A DNA stretch of 64,000 nt from Bacteroidales bacterium (GTDB lineage: Bacteria; Bacteroidota; Bacteroidia; Bacteroidales; CAIWKO01): the NCBI GenBank assembly GCA_023228145.1, contig JALOBU010000001.1, positions 159,780 to 223,779 on the forward strand, written 5' to 3'. Position numbers and translations under genes: made by a program. The notes beneath the pieces are model-generated. The model was given only the letters and a program-made list of their open reading frames with translations. It made no database searches and was not told where the DNA came from. The first letter of the stretch is position 1. The number at the start of each line of letters is the position of its first letter. Below are positions 9,839 to 19,000 of the stretch, one piece after another.

Positions 9839-10804
9839 ATGTTTTTAAGTGAAAATATAGTAGTTCTCGCCCCTATGGAGGATGTTACTGATTCCTCCTT
9901 CCGAAAGGTATGTAAATATAATGGTGCGGATATAGTGGAGACTGAATTTGTGGCCTCGGATGCACTGATAAGGAATATTGAAAAAAGTTTAAAAAAATTA
10001 CATTTTTCAGAAGAAGAAAGGCCTCTGGGGATACAGATATTCGGGAATAACGAGCATACGATGGTTGAAGCAGTAAAAATTGCCGGGAATTATAAGCCTG
10101 ATTTTATTGACCTGAATTTCGGATGCCCGGTAAGAAAAGTGGTTGAAAAAGGTGGCGGTGCTGCCTTATTGAAAGATATTCCTAAAATGCTTAAAATTGT
10201 AGATGTGGTGGTTAAAAGCACTTCGCTGCCTGTCTTTGTAAAAACACGCCTTGGCTGGGACGAAAAGAAACTCCTTATCGTGGAATTAGCCGAAAAACTG
10301 CAAGATTGCGGTATCAGTGCATTGACAATTCATGCCCGGACAAAAGTTCAGATGTATGCAGGCATAGCCGACTGGACATTGATAGGAGAAGTGAAGAACA
10401 ATCCGCGGATGCACATTCCTATTATCGGCAATGGTGATGTGGACAGCCCTGAAAAAGCTCTTGAGATGAAAAACCGTTATGGGGTTGATGGTCTCATGAT
10501 AGGCCGGGCAAGCATAGGAAATCCATGGATTTTTCGAGAAATAAAGCACTATCTCAAAACAGGCATTTTACTGTCTCCCCCTAGAGTGGATGAACGTATA
10601 GAAACCTGTAGAAGACACCTTACTTCAGCTATCGCTGAAAAAAGTGAAAAAACAGCTATCCTTCAAATGCGTAAGCATTATGGCGGATATTTCCGAACTT
10701 TTCCGGATTTTAAAAAATTTCGCATGAAACTTGTGACTTGTTTGTCGTTTTCAGAAATTTCTGACATTTTAAATGAAATTTTATTGCATTATAAAGATAT
10801 TTAG
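9839..10804 (+). CDS. dusB: tRNA-dihydrouridine synthase, DusB-like
   Basis: 321 residues, the usual length. This cytosolic flavoenzyme reduces uridine to dihydrouridine in the tRNA D-loop using NADPH. It starts with a TIM barrel opening in LAPMEDVTDSSFRK (FMN site). The catalytic Cys96 sits in DLNFGCPVRKVVEKGGGAAL, and the phosphate/FMN-binding strand reads IIGNGDVDSPEKALEM with GLMIGRASIGNPWIFREI after it. The C-terminal helical RNA-binding domain (about 245-321) includes MRKHYGGYFRTFPDFKKFR. The start at 9839 has no Shine-Dalgarno sequence. The CXXCH-protein gene follows by 28 bases. Confidence 0.9.
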   Translation: MFLSENIVVLAPMEDVTDSSFRKVCKYNGADIVETEFVASDALIRNIEKSLKKLHFSEEERPLGIQIFGNNEHTMVEAVKIAGNYKPDFIDLNFGCPVRKVVEKGGGAALLKDIPKMLKIVDVVVKSTSLPVFVKTRLGWDEKKLLIVELAEKLQDCGISALTIHARTKVQMYAGIADWTLIGEVKNNPRMHIPIIGNGDVDSPEKALEMKNRYGVDGLMIGRASIGNPWIFREIKHYLKTGILLSPPRVDERIETCRRHLTSAIAEKSEKTAILQMRKHYGGYFRTFPDFKKFRMKLVTCLSFSEISDILNEILLHYKDI

Positions 10805-10832
10805 TATATTTGATAATTAAATTTAAAAACCC

Positions 10833-11375
10833 ATGACTAAAAAATCTTTAATTGCTATTTTTATCACCCTTGTTTTTGCTGTAGGATTTTTAAGCATACA
10901 GTTATTCTCATATCCGGGCGGAGCCCCGGCGGCAAAAACAGGTTCTCCTGCCGATGTGAAAACATGCCTGGCTTGCCATAGCGCCACTCTGAAAACCAAA
11001 GAAGGCATGATTACTTCAAATGCTACTGACAATAAATATGTTCCGGGAGAAGTTTACACGATTACTGCCACCGCATCGGGTTCGGCGGGTACAAGCCGAA
11101 TAGGTTTTGAAATTTCACCACAGAACCCTTCGGGAAAACTGCTTGGAGAGTTAATCCTGACCAACAGCAATGAAACAAAACTGTTGTCAAAAGGAAAGTA
11201 CATTACCCACACCAACCAGGGTTCGCTTGCCAGCGGAGGGAAGAAATCATGGAGTTTCAAATGGAAAGCTCCTACAGCAGGTACAGGTGATGTAACATTT
11301 TATGGTTGTTTTCTGGTTTCAGAAAGCTCTCAGCTTGTGTTTACCTCTCAGTTGGTGTTGAAAGAAAAAAAATAA
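10833..11375 (+). CDS. Exported protein with CXXCH motif and Reeler-like beta domain (choice-of-anchor V type)
   Basis: 180 residues. An N-terminal hydrophobic segment (about 5-26) acts as signal or anchor. SYPGGAPAAKTGSPAD is followed by CLACH (Cys45, Cys48, His49), one c-type heme-binding motif, and a beta-sandwich (about 60-175; YVPGEVYTITATASGS) like the Reeler/choice-of-anchor V domain in Bacteroidota. Related proteins usually add a C-terminal sorting domain; this one stops after the sandwich. Whether heme is truly bound is unknown; a role in extracellular or periplasmic redox is only a guess. The stop is 2 bases from that of the convergent HAD gene. Confidence 0.7.
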   Translation: MTKKSLIAIFITLVFAVGFLSIQLFSYPGGAPAAKTGSPADVKTCLACHSATLKTKEGMITSNATDNKYVPGEVYTITATASGSAGTSRIGFEISPQNPSGKLLGELILTNSNETKLLSKGKYITHTNQGSLASGGKKSWSFKWKAPTAGTGDVTFYGCFLVSESSQLVFTSQLVLKEKK

Positions 11376-11377
11376 GT

Positions 11378-12022
11378 TCACTCCAAACATTCAGGTTTTA
11401 ATAACCCTTTGTCAAAAAAGGAAGTTATTTCTTTGTCTTTTAGCCAAAGGGCTTGCATGCCAAGTTGTTTTGCAGGTGGGAGGTTTTGTTCAGAGTCATC
11501 AATAAAAAGCGTTTCAGAAGGATTTAAGTTATTTTCGGTAAGTATAAGTTTAAAAAAACGCATATCGGGTTTTCGTAAGTGTGTTTCAAAGGACATATAT
11601 ACTTTTTCAAACAAATCAGACAAGTTATTGTACCCGTATTTTTCCTGTAATTCTCTTTTATAAATGGGGTAGTGAATGGCGTTGGTATTGCTCATAAGAA
11701 AAATACGGTAATGTTTTTTTATTTTTTCCAGCAGCCGGATGCGTTTTTCAGGTATGCCTATCAGAATGGCGTTCCAGGCATCCATGATTTGTTGGTTATT
11801 CACGTAAGAGGGTAAAAGCTCTTTAAGCTGCTTTATAAAACCTTTCTGGCTTATTTCTCCAGTGTCAAGCCTGTCAAATATTTTTAATTGATTGGCCTGT
11901 GAATATTTTTGCTGAAAATTTATGGCTCCGAGGTTTATAAAAGCATCAATACTGCGTTGGAAGTCAAAATCAATAATGACACCGCCGAAGTCGAAAATAA
12001 TATTTTTGATATTTGGGTACAT
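11378..12022 (-). CDS. HAD-superfamily phosphatase (subfamily IA, YihX-like)
   Basis: 214 residues from ATG 12022, giving MYPNIKNIIFDFGGVIIDFD. An in-frame ATG at 12097 would add an unlikely Cys/Trp-rich leader that runs close to the tRNA. Motif I is DFGGV, motif II FLMSNTNAIHYP, and the acidic motif IV LFIDDSEQNLPPAKQLG. A helical cap lies between about 20 and 90. The arrangement fits the YihX group of soluble phosphatases acting on sugar phosphates such as glucose-1-phosphate; the substrate here is not known. Confidence 0.8.
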   Translation of the reverse strand: MYPNIKNIIFDFGGVIIDFDFQRSIDAFINLGAINFQQKYSQANQLKIFDRLDTGEISQKGFIKQLKELLPSYVNNQQIMDAWNAILIGIPEKRIRLLEKIKKHYRIFLMSNTNAIHYPIYKRELQEKYGYNNLSDLFEKVYMSFETHLRKPDMRFFKLILTENNLNPSETLFIDDSEQNLPPAKQLGMQALWLKDKEITSFFDKGLLKPECLE

Positions 12023-12099
12023 AAAAAATTTTTGGATAATATGATACAAAGATGTAATTTTGCCGCCACAAAACCAAGAAAATTGCATTCGTTGCAATA

Positions 12100-12173
12100 G
12101 GTCCTATAGCTCAGTTGGTTAGAGCACCTGACTCATAATCAGGTGGTCCCTGGTTCAAGTCCAGGTGGGACCA
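12100..12173 (+). tRNA. tRNA with CAU anticodon (Met elongator or Ile2)
   Basis: A 74-base cloverleaf: acceptor GGTCCTA/TGGGACC, D-arm GCTC/GAGC, anticodon stem CCTGA/TCAGG around loop CTCATAA, T-arm CCTGG/CCAGG with TTCAAGT, discriminator A. The 3' CCA is not encoded. It is not an initiator, since the first pair is G-C and the anticodon stem lacks three G-C pairs. C4-G69 and C5-G68 are present, which in E. coli are features TilS uses to recognise tRNA-Ile2, so an isoleucine identity (lysidine at C34) is possible. A terminator follows 9 bases later. Confidence 0.9.
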
Positions 12174-12182
12174 CAGAAATCG

Positions 12183-12213
12183 AAAAAAGCCTCACAAAAT
12201 GCGAGGCTTTTTT
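12183..12213. terminator. Bidirectional terminator between the tRNA and the M4 peptidase gene
   Basis: AAAAAAGCCTC, a 9-base centre, then GAGGCTTTTTT. The A and T runs on both sides allow it to end the plus-strand tRNA transcript and the convergent minus-strand peptidase transcript, whose stop lies 25 bases away. Confidence 0.85.
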
Positions 12214-12237
12214 AGTTATTAGAGATACCGTATTATA

Positions 12238-15200
12238 CTATTCTTTAATTATTTTCTTAAACTCAAATACCTTGCTGTTATTAATTTTTAGAAGGTATAC
12301 ACCTGGGGCAAAAGAATCAGTTTGCACTATTGTTTTTTGGAATAAACTACCATTATAGATTACTGCCCCCAAAGAATTATAAATTTCAAACTCTATTAAT
12401 TCATTATTGTTTTCTGACACAATTATAAGTTCGTTTGAAAAAGGGTTCGGGAAAACATTTATTGCATTGAAGTGTTGCTCATCAATAACAACCGTAAGTA
12501 TTGAATAACATGCGGAAGTGTCAACGCAATTATTTTCAGTTATTTCCACGGCATATTCGCCGTTCAATACAGCAGTAAAACTTTGAGCGGTTTCTCCGGG
12601 TAAAGGAGAGTAATTATCTAAGCAATCCAGCCATTGATATGATGCCGCGTTGGCATTTGCAGTTAAAGTTTCCCCCTCTTGCTCCACAACAGTATTAACG
12701 ATATTAATTGTTAAATTGATGGTGATGGTGCTGTCGCACCCGGCGCTGTTTTCGATAATAGCGGTGTTGATTCCGGATGTAGTGTGGATTATTCCATCAG
12801 GAGCAGTGTAAGTTTCGCATGCAGTTTCAGAAATTGAACTTGTAGTTTTTTGGTTAATTGTGAGATCAATAGTTATAATTGAGTCACAGCCAGCGGCGTT
12901 TTCAATCATCGCGGTTTTGATACCAGAAGTTGTATGAGTGGCCCCATCGGGAGCAGTGTAAGTTTCACAGGCGGTTTCAGAAATATTACTTACAGAATTT
13001 TGGTTAATTGTCAGGTCAATGATTATGGTACTGTCGCAACCGGCGCTGTTTGGAATGATAGCAGTTTTTATTCCTGAGGTTGTATAAACAACTCCGTCTG
13101 GAGCGGTATAGCTTTCACAAGCCGTTTTGTTTATTGTGCTTGAAGTGTGATTTGATACATTGACAGTAAATGTTGAGATAGTACCTTGCCCGCAATCATT
13201 AATACCATTAACAGTAATATTTCCTGAAACCGCAGAAGGTCCGAAATCAACCGTGATGCTGTTGGTGGTGCTTGAGCCGCTTGCTCCGGAAGGCAAAGTC
13301 CATGTATAAGCTGATGAATTTGCAATATCCGGTACAGTGTATGTTATTCCTGTTTGCCCCTTGCATACATTTGCTGTGCCTGATATCGCCCCTGCTGCAT
13401 CCGGCAATGGATTGACCGTTGCGGTAACTTCCTGGCGTGAACTGGTGCAGGAAGGAGATTCAATTTCCCAATCATAATAGTAATAATAAAGGTTTGAACC
13501 TGCATTTGTTCCTGTTATTGAAATCTTACCATCTAAATTATATGGGTATGAAACCCCTGAATTATCACGATACATATTTGGATTTGATGTGCCGGTGGCA
13601 AGTCTCATATTTGTGCCTACGGGTATGTTGAAATTTAAAGTTATCCTGCTTTCACCTGACGGGACATTAATATTAGCTGACTGAAGGGTTGTGCCTGCAC
13701 TGTTTTTTAGTTGAATTGTTCTGTTTGCAGTACTTCCAGCATAAACTTTAACCGTTTTAAGCACGACGGGTGTATAACAGCTAAAAACCAGATAATAGCT
13801 GTTATTCGTATGCAGGGTAGCCGAGGTTTCTTTACTTACCTTCCCAACATATTCATTTGGAGGGACTATTGACTGTTCGACATAATAATTGGTGGTGATG
13901 TTAAGCGCCGGTGTGGTATAGCTTGGGCCTGTTCCCAGCAAAGTTCCTCCCGAGGGAGAATCATACCATTTCATAGTACCTGTGCCATAAGCATTCAGAG
14001 TGGCTGTTTCCGGGCTGCAAACCGTATCATCTGTTGTATTAAATCCAACCGTAATAAACGCGTTTTTAATAATTGAGTCGGTGCCGCATGTGCCGCCATA
14101 GGCGACCAGTTTTACATTAAATGTACCGTTAGATGTATAGGTGTGCGAAGGGCTAGCCAGAGTGCTGGTAGTTCCATCTCCAAAATACCAGAGGTAAGAG
14201 TTTGCATTAATGCTTAAATTATTAAACTGTGCTGTATAGGGGGCTGATGAACACGGATTACTCGAATTTGCTGAGAACTCCGCATCTGTAGGCGATGCCA
14301 CATAGGCTGCTCCGACACCAACGGCATACCAGGCATTCGTGGTTGACTCAACTTCCTGAGAACAACTTCCGTAAAGGTCAAGAGCTGCCTGAATGGAATA
14401 GGTGCGGGCATTGGCGTATTGTGAAGAACTTGTAAGATATACTGTAAGTGTCCGGAATGCAATGCGTTCAGCTTTGGCCATAGTAATACCGGTAACACTG
14501 TATGCATTTCCATTATCATTTGTACCGGAGCCACCCTGGCAAAGCAGGTAATACCAAAAGTTTATAACACCTGAGTTGTAATGCACTCCTCCATTATCAC
14601 CTAGACCTGAGTACCAGTTATCTCCCAGATAAGTATCGGGTTGGTCGTATAGGTTTGGATTCGACATACTGCGAAATGCTTCCCCGATTTCTTCTCCGAT
14701 AGTCCAGTTATAATCTGCATCTGGTGGTTTTGCATAAAATTCTACGCTGGCTCCGAAAATATCGCTGAATCCTTCATTTAGAGCGCCTGATTGGTTGGAG
14801 TATGTGAGGTTAGCAGTGTTTTCTGTCAGTCCGTGGGTTATTTCGTGAGCACAAATATCCAAGGTAGTTAATGGAGAGTTTTGGTTGTCCCCATCTCCAT
14901 AGGTCATTCGCTCACCATCCCAAAATGCATTCACATAATTATTATCATAATGCACATAGCTTAATAGCTTGAAACCGGCGTTGTTAATACTGTTTCTCCC
15001 GTGTATGTAATAAAAATAATCCCAGGTCTTTTCAGTTCCCCAATGGGCATCCCGTGCAACTTCATCCTGCTGGGCGTTGATTCCTGTCCAGTTGTTGTCT
15101 GAATCAGTGAAATCAGTGTTGGTGTAATTGGTTCCTGTGTTAAGGTCATAGGTTTCAATTCCTAAACCTCTGCCTGTTTCACGTAAACGGTAGGTAGAAC

Positions 15201-15990
15201 CGGTATAATCTGTTGTTATTGTTCTTGTACCGCTGTATTTTGTATCGGCGCTGCCAGTAGCGTTTGCCAGAATAACAGGTTTCTCCGTGTGAATACGGTC
15301 AAGTGTCAGTAAAATATTTCCTGTGGAGGCATCTACAAAAACCCACTGCCGGCTCATCGGCTTATGCGCATAAATATCAAAGCGGTAAGCAAGACGGTAA
15401 TTGTTGCTTTTGAAATTATTATCGGAAGGAACCAACATCAACTCCCCTTTTGGAAAATAGCTTGCTTCTTCGTTGTTCAGGATATATTTTAACACGCTGT
15501 TCTCTCCGGGTATCTGACATTTGTAAATTTCAGCTCCAACGTATTCAAGGGCCTTATCAAGTGCCTGATTTTCATTTAAATTAATTTCTGTTGGAATGTC
15601 AAGGTTGCTGAACAACTGCCCGTTCATGCATTCCACCAATTCATTTTTTGCATGAACAATAAAAATATTAGAATGTATGGGATAGCTTTTGTAAGTCTGC
15701 TGATACCTGTAATGTGTAAATCCCAGTTCATCCCTTTCAAAACGCAGAAGTTTCAGGTCAAAATCGGAACTGATTTGAAAGTTGTTTTTTAACCAGGGCA
15801 GGATGTCTTTAAAATTTATTTCCGAACCTTTAGCAAATCGTATAAATGTAGGAATGTCAAGCAATGTGTCTTTGGCTAGTATTTCAGCAGCAGGAATTAT
15901 TTTTCTGGCTTCAGCCCCATAAAATTCCTGAGAAAAGGAGTGTTTAGAAAACAAAAAAATAAAGAACAGAATTAAAATATTTCTATTCAT
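12238..15990 (-). CDS. Secreted M4-family (thermolysin-like) metallopeptidase with PKD/Ig modules and T9SS type A domain
   Basis: 1250 residues. Signal peptide about 1-20; FTP/PepSY-type propeptide to about 240; M4 catalytic domain about 250-560. The zinc site is HEITHG (H382, E383, H386) with the third ligand E406 in NEGFSD; GGVHYNSGVINFW carries the catalytic His region, so the peptidase should be active. Then come a PKD domain (about 570-650; LWYFGDGTTS), an Ig-like module, a beta domain (about 710-840), another PKD-like module, three 50-residue repeats (946-1095), an Ig-like module and a type A sorting domain (about 1165-1250; INVFPNPFSNELIIV). It is probably exported by the type IX system to digest proteins outside the cell. 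Confidence 0.9.
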   Translation of the reverse strand: MNRNILILFFIFLFSKHSFSQEFYGAEARKIIPAAEILAKDTLLDIPTFIRFAKGSEINFKDILPWLKNNFQISSDFDLKLLRFERDELGFTHYRYQQTYKSYPIHSNIFIVHAKNELVECMNGQLFSNLDIPTEINLNENQALDKALEYVGAEIYKCQIPGENSVLKYILNNEEASYFPKGELMLVPSDNNFKSNNYRLAYRFDIYAHKPMSRQWVFVDASTGNILLTLDRIHTEKPVILANATGSADTKYSGTRTITTDYTGSTYRLRETGRGLGIETYDLNTGTNYTNTDFTDSDNNWTGINAQQDEVARDAHWGTEKTWDYFYYIHGRNSINNAGFKLLSYVHYDNNYVNAFWDGERMTYGDGDNQNSPLTTLDICAHEITHGLTENTANLTYSNQSGALNEGFSDIFGASVEFYAKPPDADYNWTIGEEIGEAFRSMSNPNLYDQPDTYLGDNWYSGLGDNGGVHYNSGVINFWYYLLCQGGSGTNDNGNAYSVTGITMAKAERIAFRTLTVYLTSSSQYANARTYSIQAALDLYGSCSQEVESTTNAWYAVGVGAAYVASPTDAEFSANSSNPCSSAPYTAQFNNLSINANSYLWYFGDGTTSTLASPSHTYTSNGTFNVKLVAYGGTCGTDSIIKNAFITVGFNTTDDTVCSPETATLNAYGTGTMKWYDSPSGGTLLGTGPSYTTPALNITTNYYVEQSIVPPNEYVGKVSKETSATLHTNNSYYLVFSCYTPVVLKTVKVYAGSTANRTIQLKNSAGTTLQSANINVPSGESRITLNFNIPVGTNMRLATGTSNPNMYRDNSGVSYPYNLDGKISITGTNAGSNLYYYYYDWEIESPSCTSSRQEVTATVNPLPDAAGAISGTANVCKGQTGITYTVPDIANSSAYTWTLPSGASGSSTTNSITVDFGPSAVSGNITVNGINDCGQGTISTFTVNVSNHTSSTINKTACESYTAPDGVVYTTSGIKTAIIPNSAGCDSTIIIDLTINQNSVSNISETACETYTAPDGATHTTSGIKTAMIENAAGCDSIITIDLTINQKTTSSISETACETYTAPDGIIHTTSGINTAIIENSAGCDSTITINLTINIVNTVVEQEGETLTANANAASYQWLDCLDNYSPLPGETAQSFTAVLNGEYAVEITENNCVDTSACYSILTVVIDEQHFNAINVFPNPFSNELIIVSENNNELIEFEIYNSLGAVIYNGSLFQKTIVQTDSFAPGVYLLKINNSKVFEFKKIIKE
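12706..13155 (-). repeat. Three in-frame tandem repeats of 150 bp in the M4 peptidase
   Basis: Three consecutive 50-residue units, each with TAPDG, TSGI, AGCDS and a final LTI. The units differ mostly by conservative changes, so the array is coding and selected, likely a stalk before the sorting domain. Unit cysteines sit at fixed places (ACE and GCDS), suggesting one disulfide per unit. Confidence 0.85.
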
Positions 15991-16074
15991 AAAAAAAATT
16001 TTGTAATAAAATCATGAAAACGATATTTTGAAGAACCTTGAGGGGAAAGGAATAGCTACAATACTTATGTGGCA

Positions 16075-19000
16075 TTATTGTATCAGTGTTACGATTCCTT
16101 TATAAATATGTTTTATTCCGGCAAGGTCTTTCACCCTTATGAGATATACATAAGTGCCTTGTACGCATTTTGTATAGTCATATTTGTTTTCGTATGTTCC
16201 GTTCCATCCCTCATTGACATCTTTTGTATAAAATATTTCTCTACCCCACCTGTCATAAATAACCATAAAGTAATCTTGAGTATCATACCCGTTGCCCTGA
16301 GGTATGAAAATTTCATTTCTGTCGTCATCATTTGGAGTGAAACTATTTGGAATCCAGAAAGCAAAATAGGGATTAACATGAACAGTAGCATACGCAGTAT
16401 CTTTACAACCGCTTGGTTCACTAACAATCAGCATAATAGGATAAGAGCCTGTATCTGCATATTCATGCATGGCATTTTGTCCGTAGGCGTTACTTCCATC
16501 GCCAAAATCCCAATACCAGTTTGTAATATATCCGGTGGATTGGTCATAGAAAAATACAGGACTTTCAAACAAAACAACGTAATCGGGTTTGGTATAAAAT
16601 GCAGCAGTAGGAGGCGGTTCTTTATCAACAAATATAGAACCATAACCTACACAACCCGTATATGTAACAGTGACGCTATAGGTTCCTTCACCCAGGCCCG
16701 TTGCTGTTTGTGTGTTTTGTGGAGGGTCGGTGTCCCAATAATAAGTATATCCACTACCACCAAGGTTCACAGTGGCTGTCCCATCATCAACACCGCAGCT
16801 TGATGTTGTTGATGATAATGTAATATTAAGGACGGAATCCACAATTACGGTAATGGTAGCAGAGCCTGTACATCCTTCATCGGTAGAAGCAATAACAGAA
16901 AAAGTTGTTGTTGTTAAAGGGTTCACAGTAATACTTTCCCCTGTTTGAGGAGGTGTTGTGCTCCACTCATAGGTATCACCACCGGCAGCAGTGAGTGTCG
17001 AAGGGCTTCCAGGGCAAACTGTTTGTGGGGAGGCAGAAACGTCAACAGGAATGCTTTGTGTCATAACAACCTGAACATTGGTGGCTCCGGTACATTCTAT
17101 GTTATCTGTTACAGTTACAGAATAAATTCCTGCAGTATTCACAATAATGCTTTGCGATGTTTCACTAGTGGACCAAAGATAACTGGCATATCCGCTCCCT
17201 GCATCCAGTGAAGTTGAACTTCCCGGGCAAAAGGATAATTCGCCGCTAATAGAGGGTGTTGGACTGGCATTTTCGGTTATAGTTACTGAGGTTGACCCGG
17301 AACAACCTGACCCTATATAAACCGTAACAGAGTAAGTTTCTCCTGTAGTAACTGTAATTGACTGTGTTGTGGCACCGGTTGACCAATTATATGATGTATA
17401 ACCACTTCCGGCATTAAGTGTTGCCGATGAACCGGAACAGAATGAAGTGGGGCCTGTAATAACCGGTGTTGGTGATGATACTTCGGAAATAGTAATAGTT
17501 ATTGAACCCGGGCAACTGATATTATCCATCACATTCAGTGTGTATGTTCCAGCACCCAGACCTGTAAAGTCCTGTGCGCCGCTGATATTAATATAAGTTG
17601 CAACAGTATTTCCTCCACCATCTAATAATGTATAATCATAAGGAGAATTTCCACCACTGGTAGAAACCGAAAAACTTCCATTCGTTTCCCCGGCACAAAC
17701 ATTTACAATATTTGTTGCCATGATATTCAGAGTGGGGCAGGCACCGCAATCGGGTAGCAATGAATAATCTGTAATTGTGTAGGAATTTCCGTAAATGTCA
17801 ACGACCTGAATGGGGTAATTACCCGTTGGAGTAACTGTGTTTCCAGTTGCAAAGGTATAATAACCAGCAGGAGATGCACATTCAGTTACAGGGATAATGC
17901 CATTCATACATTGATTAACAAAAGGCATCCAGGTATAACCGCATGCTTGGCATTCTGCCTGATTTGTGATTGGTGTTGTTGATGCCGGGAGGTATTCTGA
18001 CCAGGTATAAGGCCCAAAGCCAGCAGATACTGTAATATCTCCATTGCCTTCGGCACAAACATATAATGGAGCACAACCGATGACTGTAATTTCAACAGCG
18101 CTTTCGCCGCAGGGCAGCGTATATGTTATTGTATGAGTTCCAATACCGGCTGCTGCAGGGTCAAAAACCCCGCCGGCTGAAACACCTGTCCCGCTCCAGG
18201 AGCCACCAGAAGAGCTTACTTCTAAAGTTACCGGAGAATCTGTATCGCATAAGGGCCCGACAGGGCAAATGTTGGCGTCACAGCAGAAAAGTGTCATGGG
18301 GTCGCAGGTTGACATATTGCTATATTGTAAATAGCCGGTACGGTTTACGGTATTATAATCTCCGGTTGTTCCGCAATAAAAAACGTTACCTCCATCGGTT
18401 ACCGTTACATCCGATACCTTATATGATGTAGGTATAGAAGTTATTAAATTAAGGTCGGCATCATATTTTACAATGGCATTTCCTGAACCCACATAAACAT
18501 TGCCACATTCATCAATATCAATTCCGCTGTTTCCAACCTGATTTCTGCCTAATGATGCTGTTGATAATCCCCCGGGTATCGATGCCTCGGTGATAACAGC
18601 CCCGTCAATCAACGAGCGTTTCTGAATATGAGTTCCGTTTTGAGTGTAAACAAAATATCGGTTAGCGCGTATTGACATAATGCCGGAATTTCCATTGTTC
18701 GGGCGGTATGTTTCACATTTATAAGCCAAATTGTATCCGCTGTTGTGTCTGAAAATAATAGGTGATGTAGAACCGCAGGCGGAAAAGTCATCATCAATAG
18801 CTCCAATGGTGTCCAATGTTAAAAAATAATACCTGGCGTTACGGCTTGAAGTTATTGACCTGACTTCTTCAATAATTGGTGGAATTGCCCACATAAAATT
18901 TGAACCAACAATCTGAGTATTTAAAACAGCGCCGCTACTTGTATTAATGTCAAAGATAGCTCCATACAAATCAATCATACTTCCGGTAGTTCCGCCAATG

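Noticed and set aside
12706..13155. Regular 150-bp repeats that might suggest a CRISPR or noncoding array
   Set aside because: Repeats are contiguous, in frame and encode similar protein units; no spacers.
16075..16110. TGGC...TTGT resembling a sigma-54 promoter near the end of the adhesin gene
   Set aside because: Lies within coding sequence and lacks the GC/GG pair spacing of a -24/-12 site.
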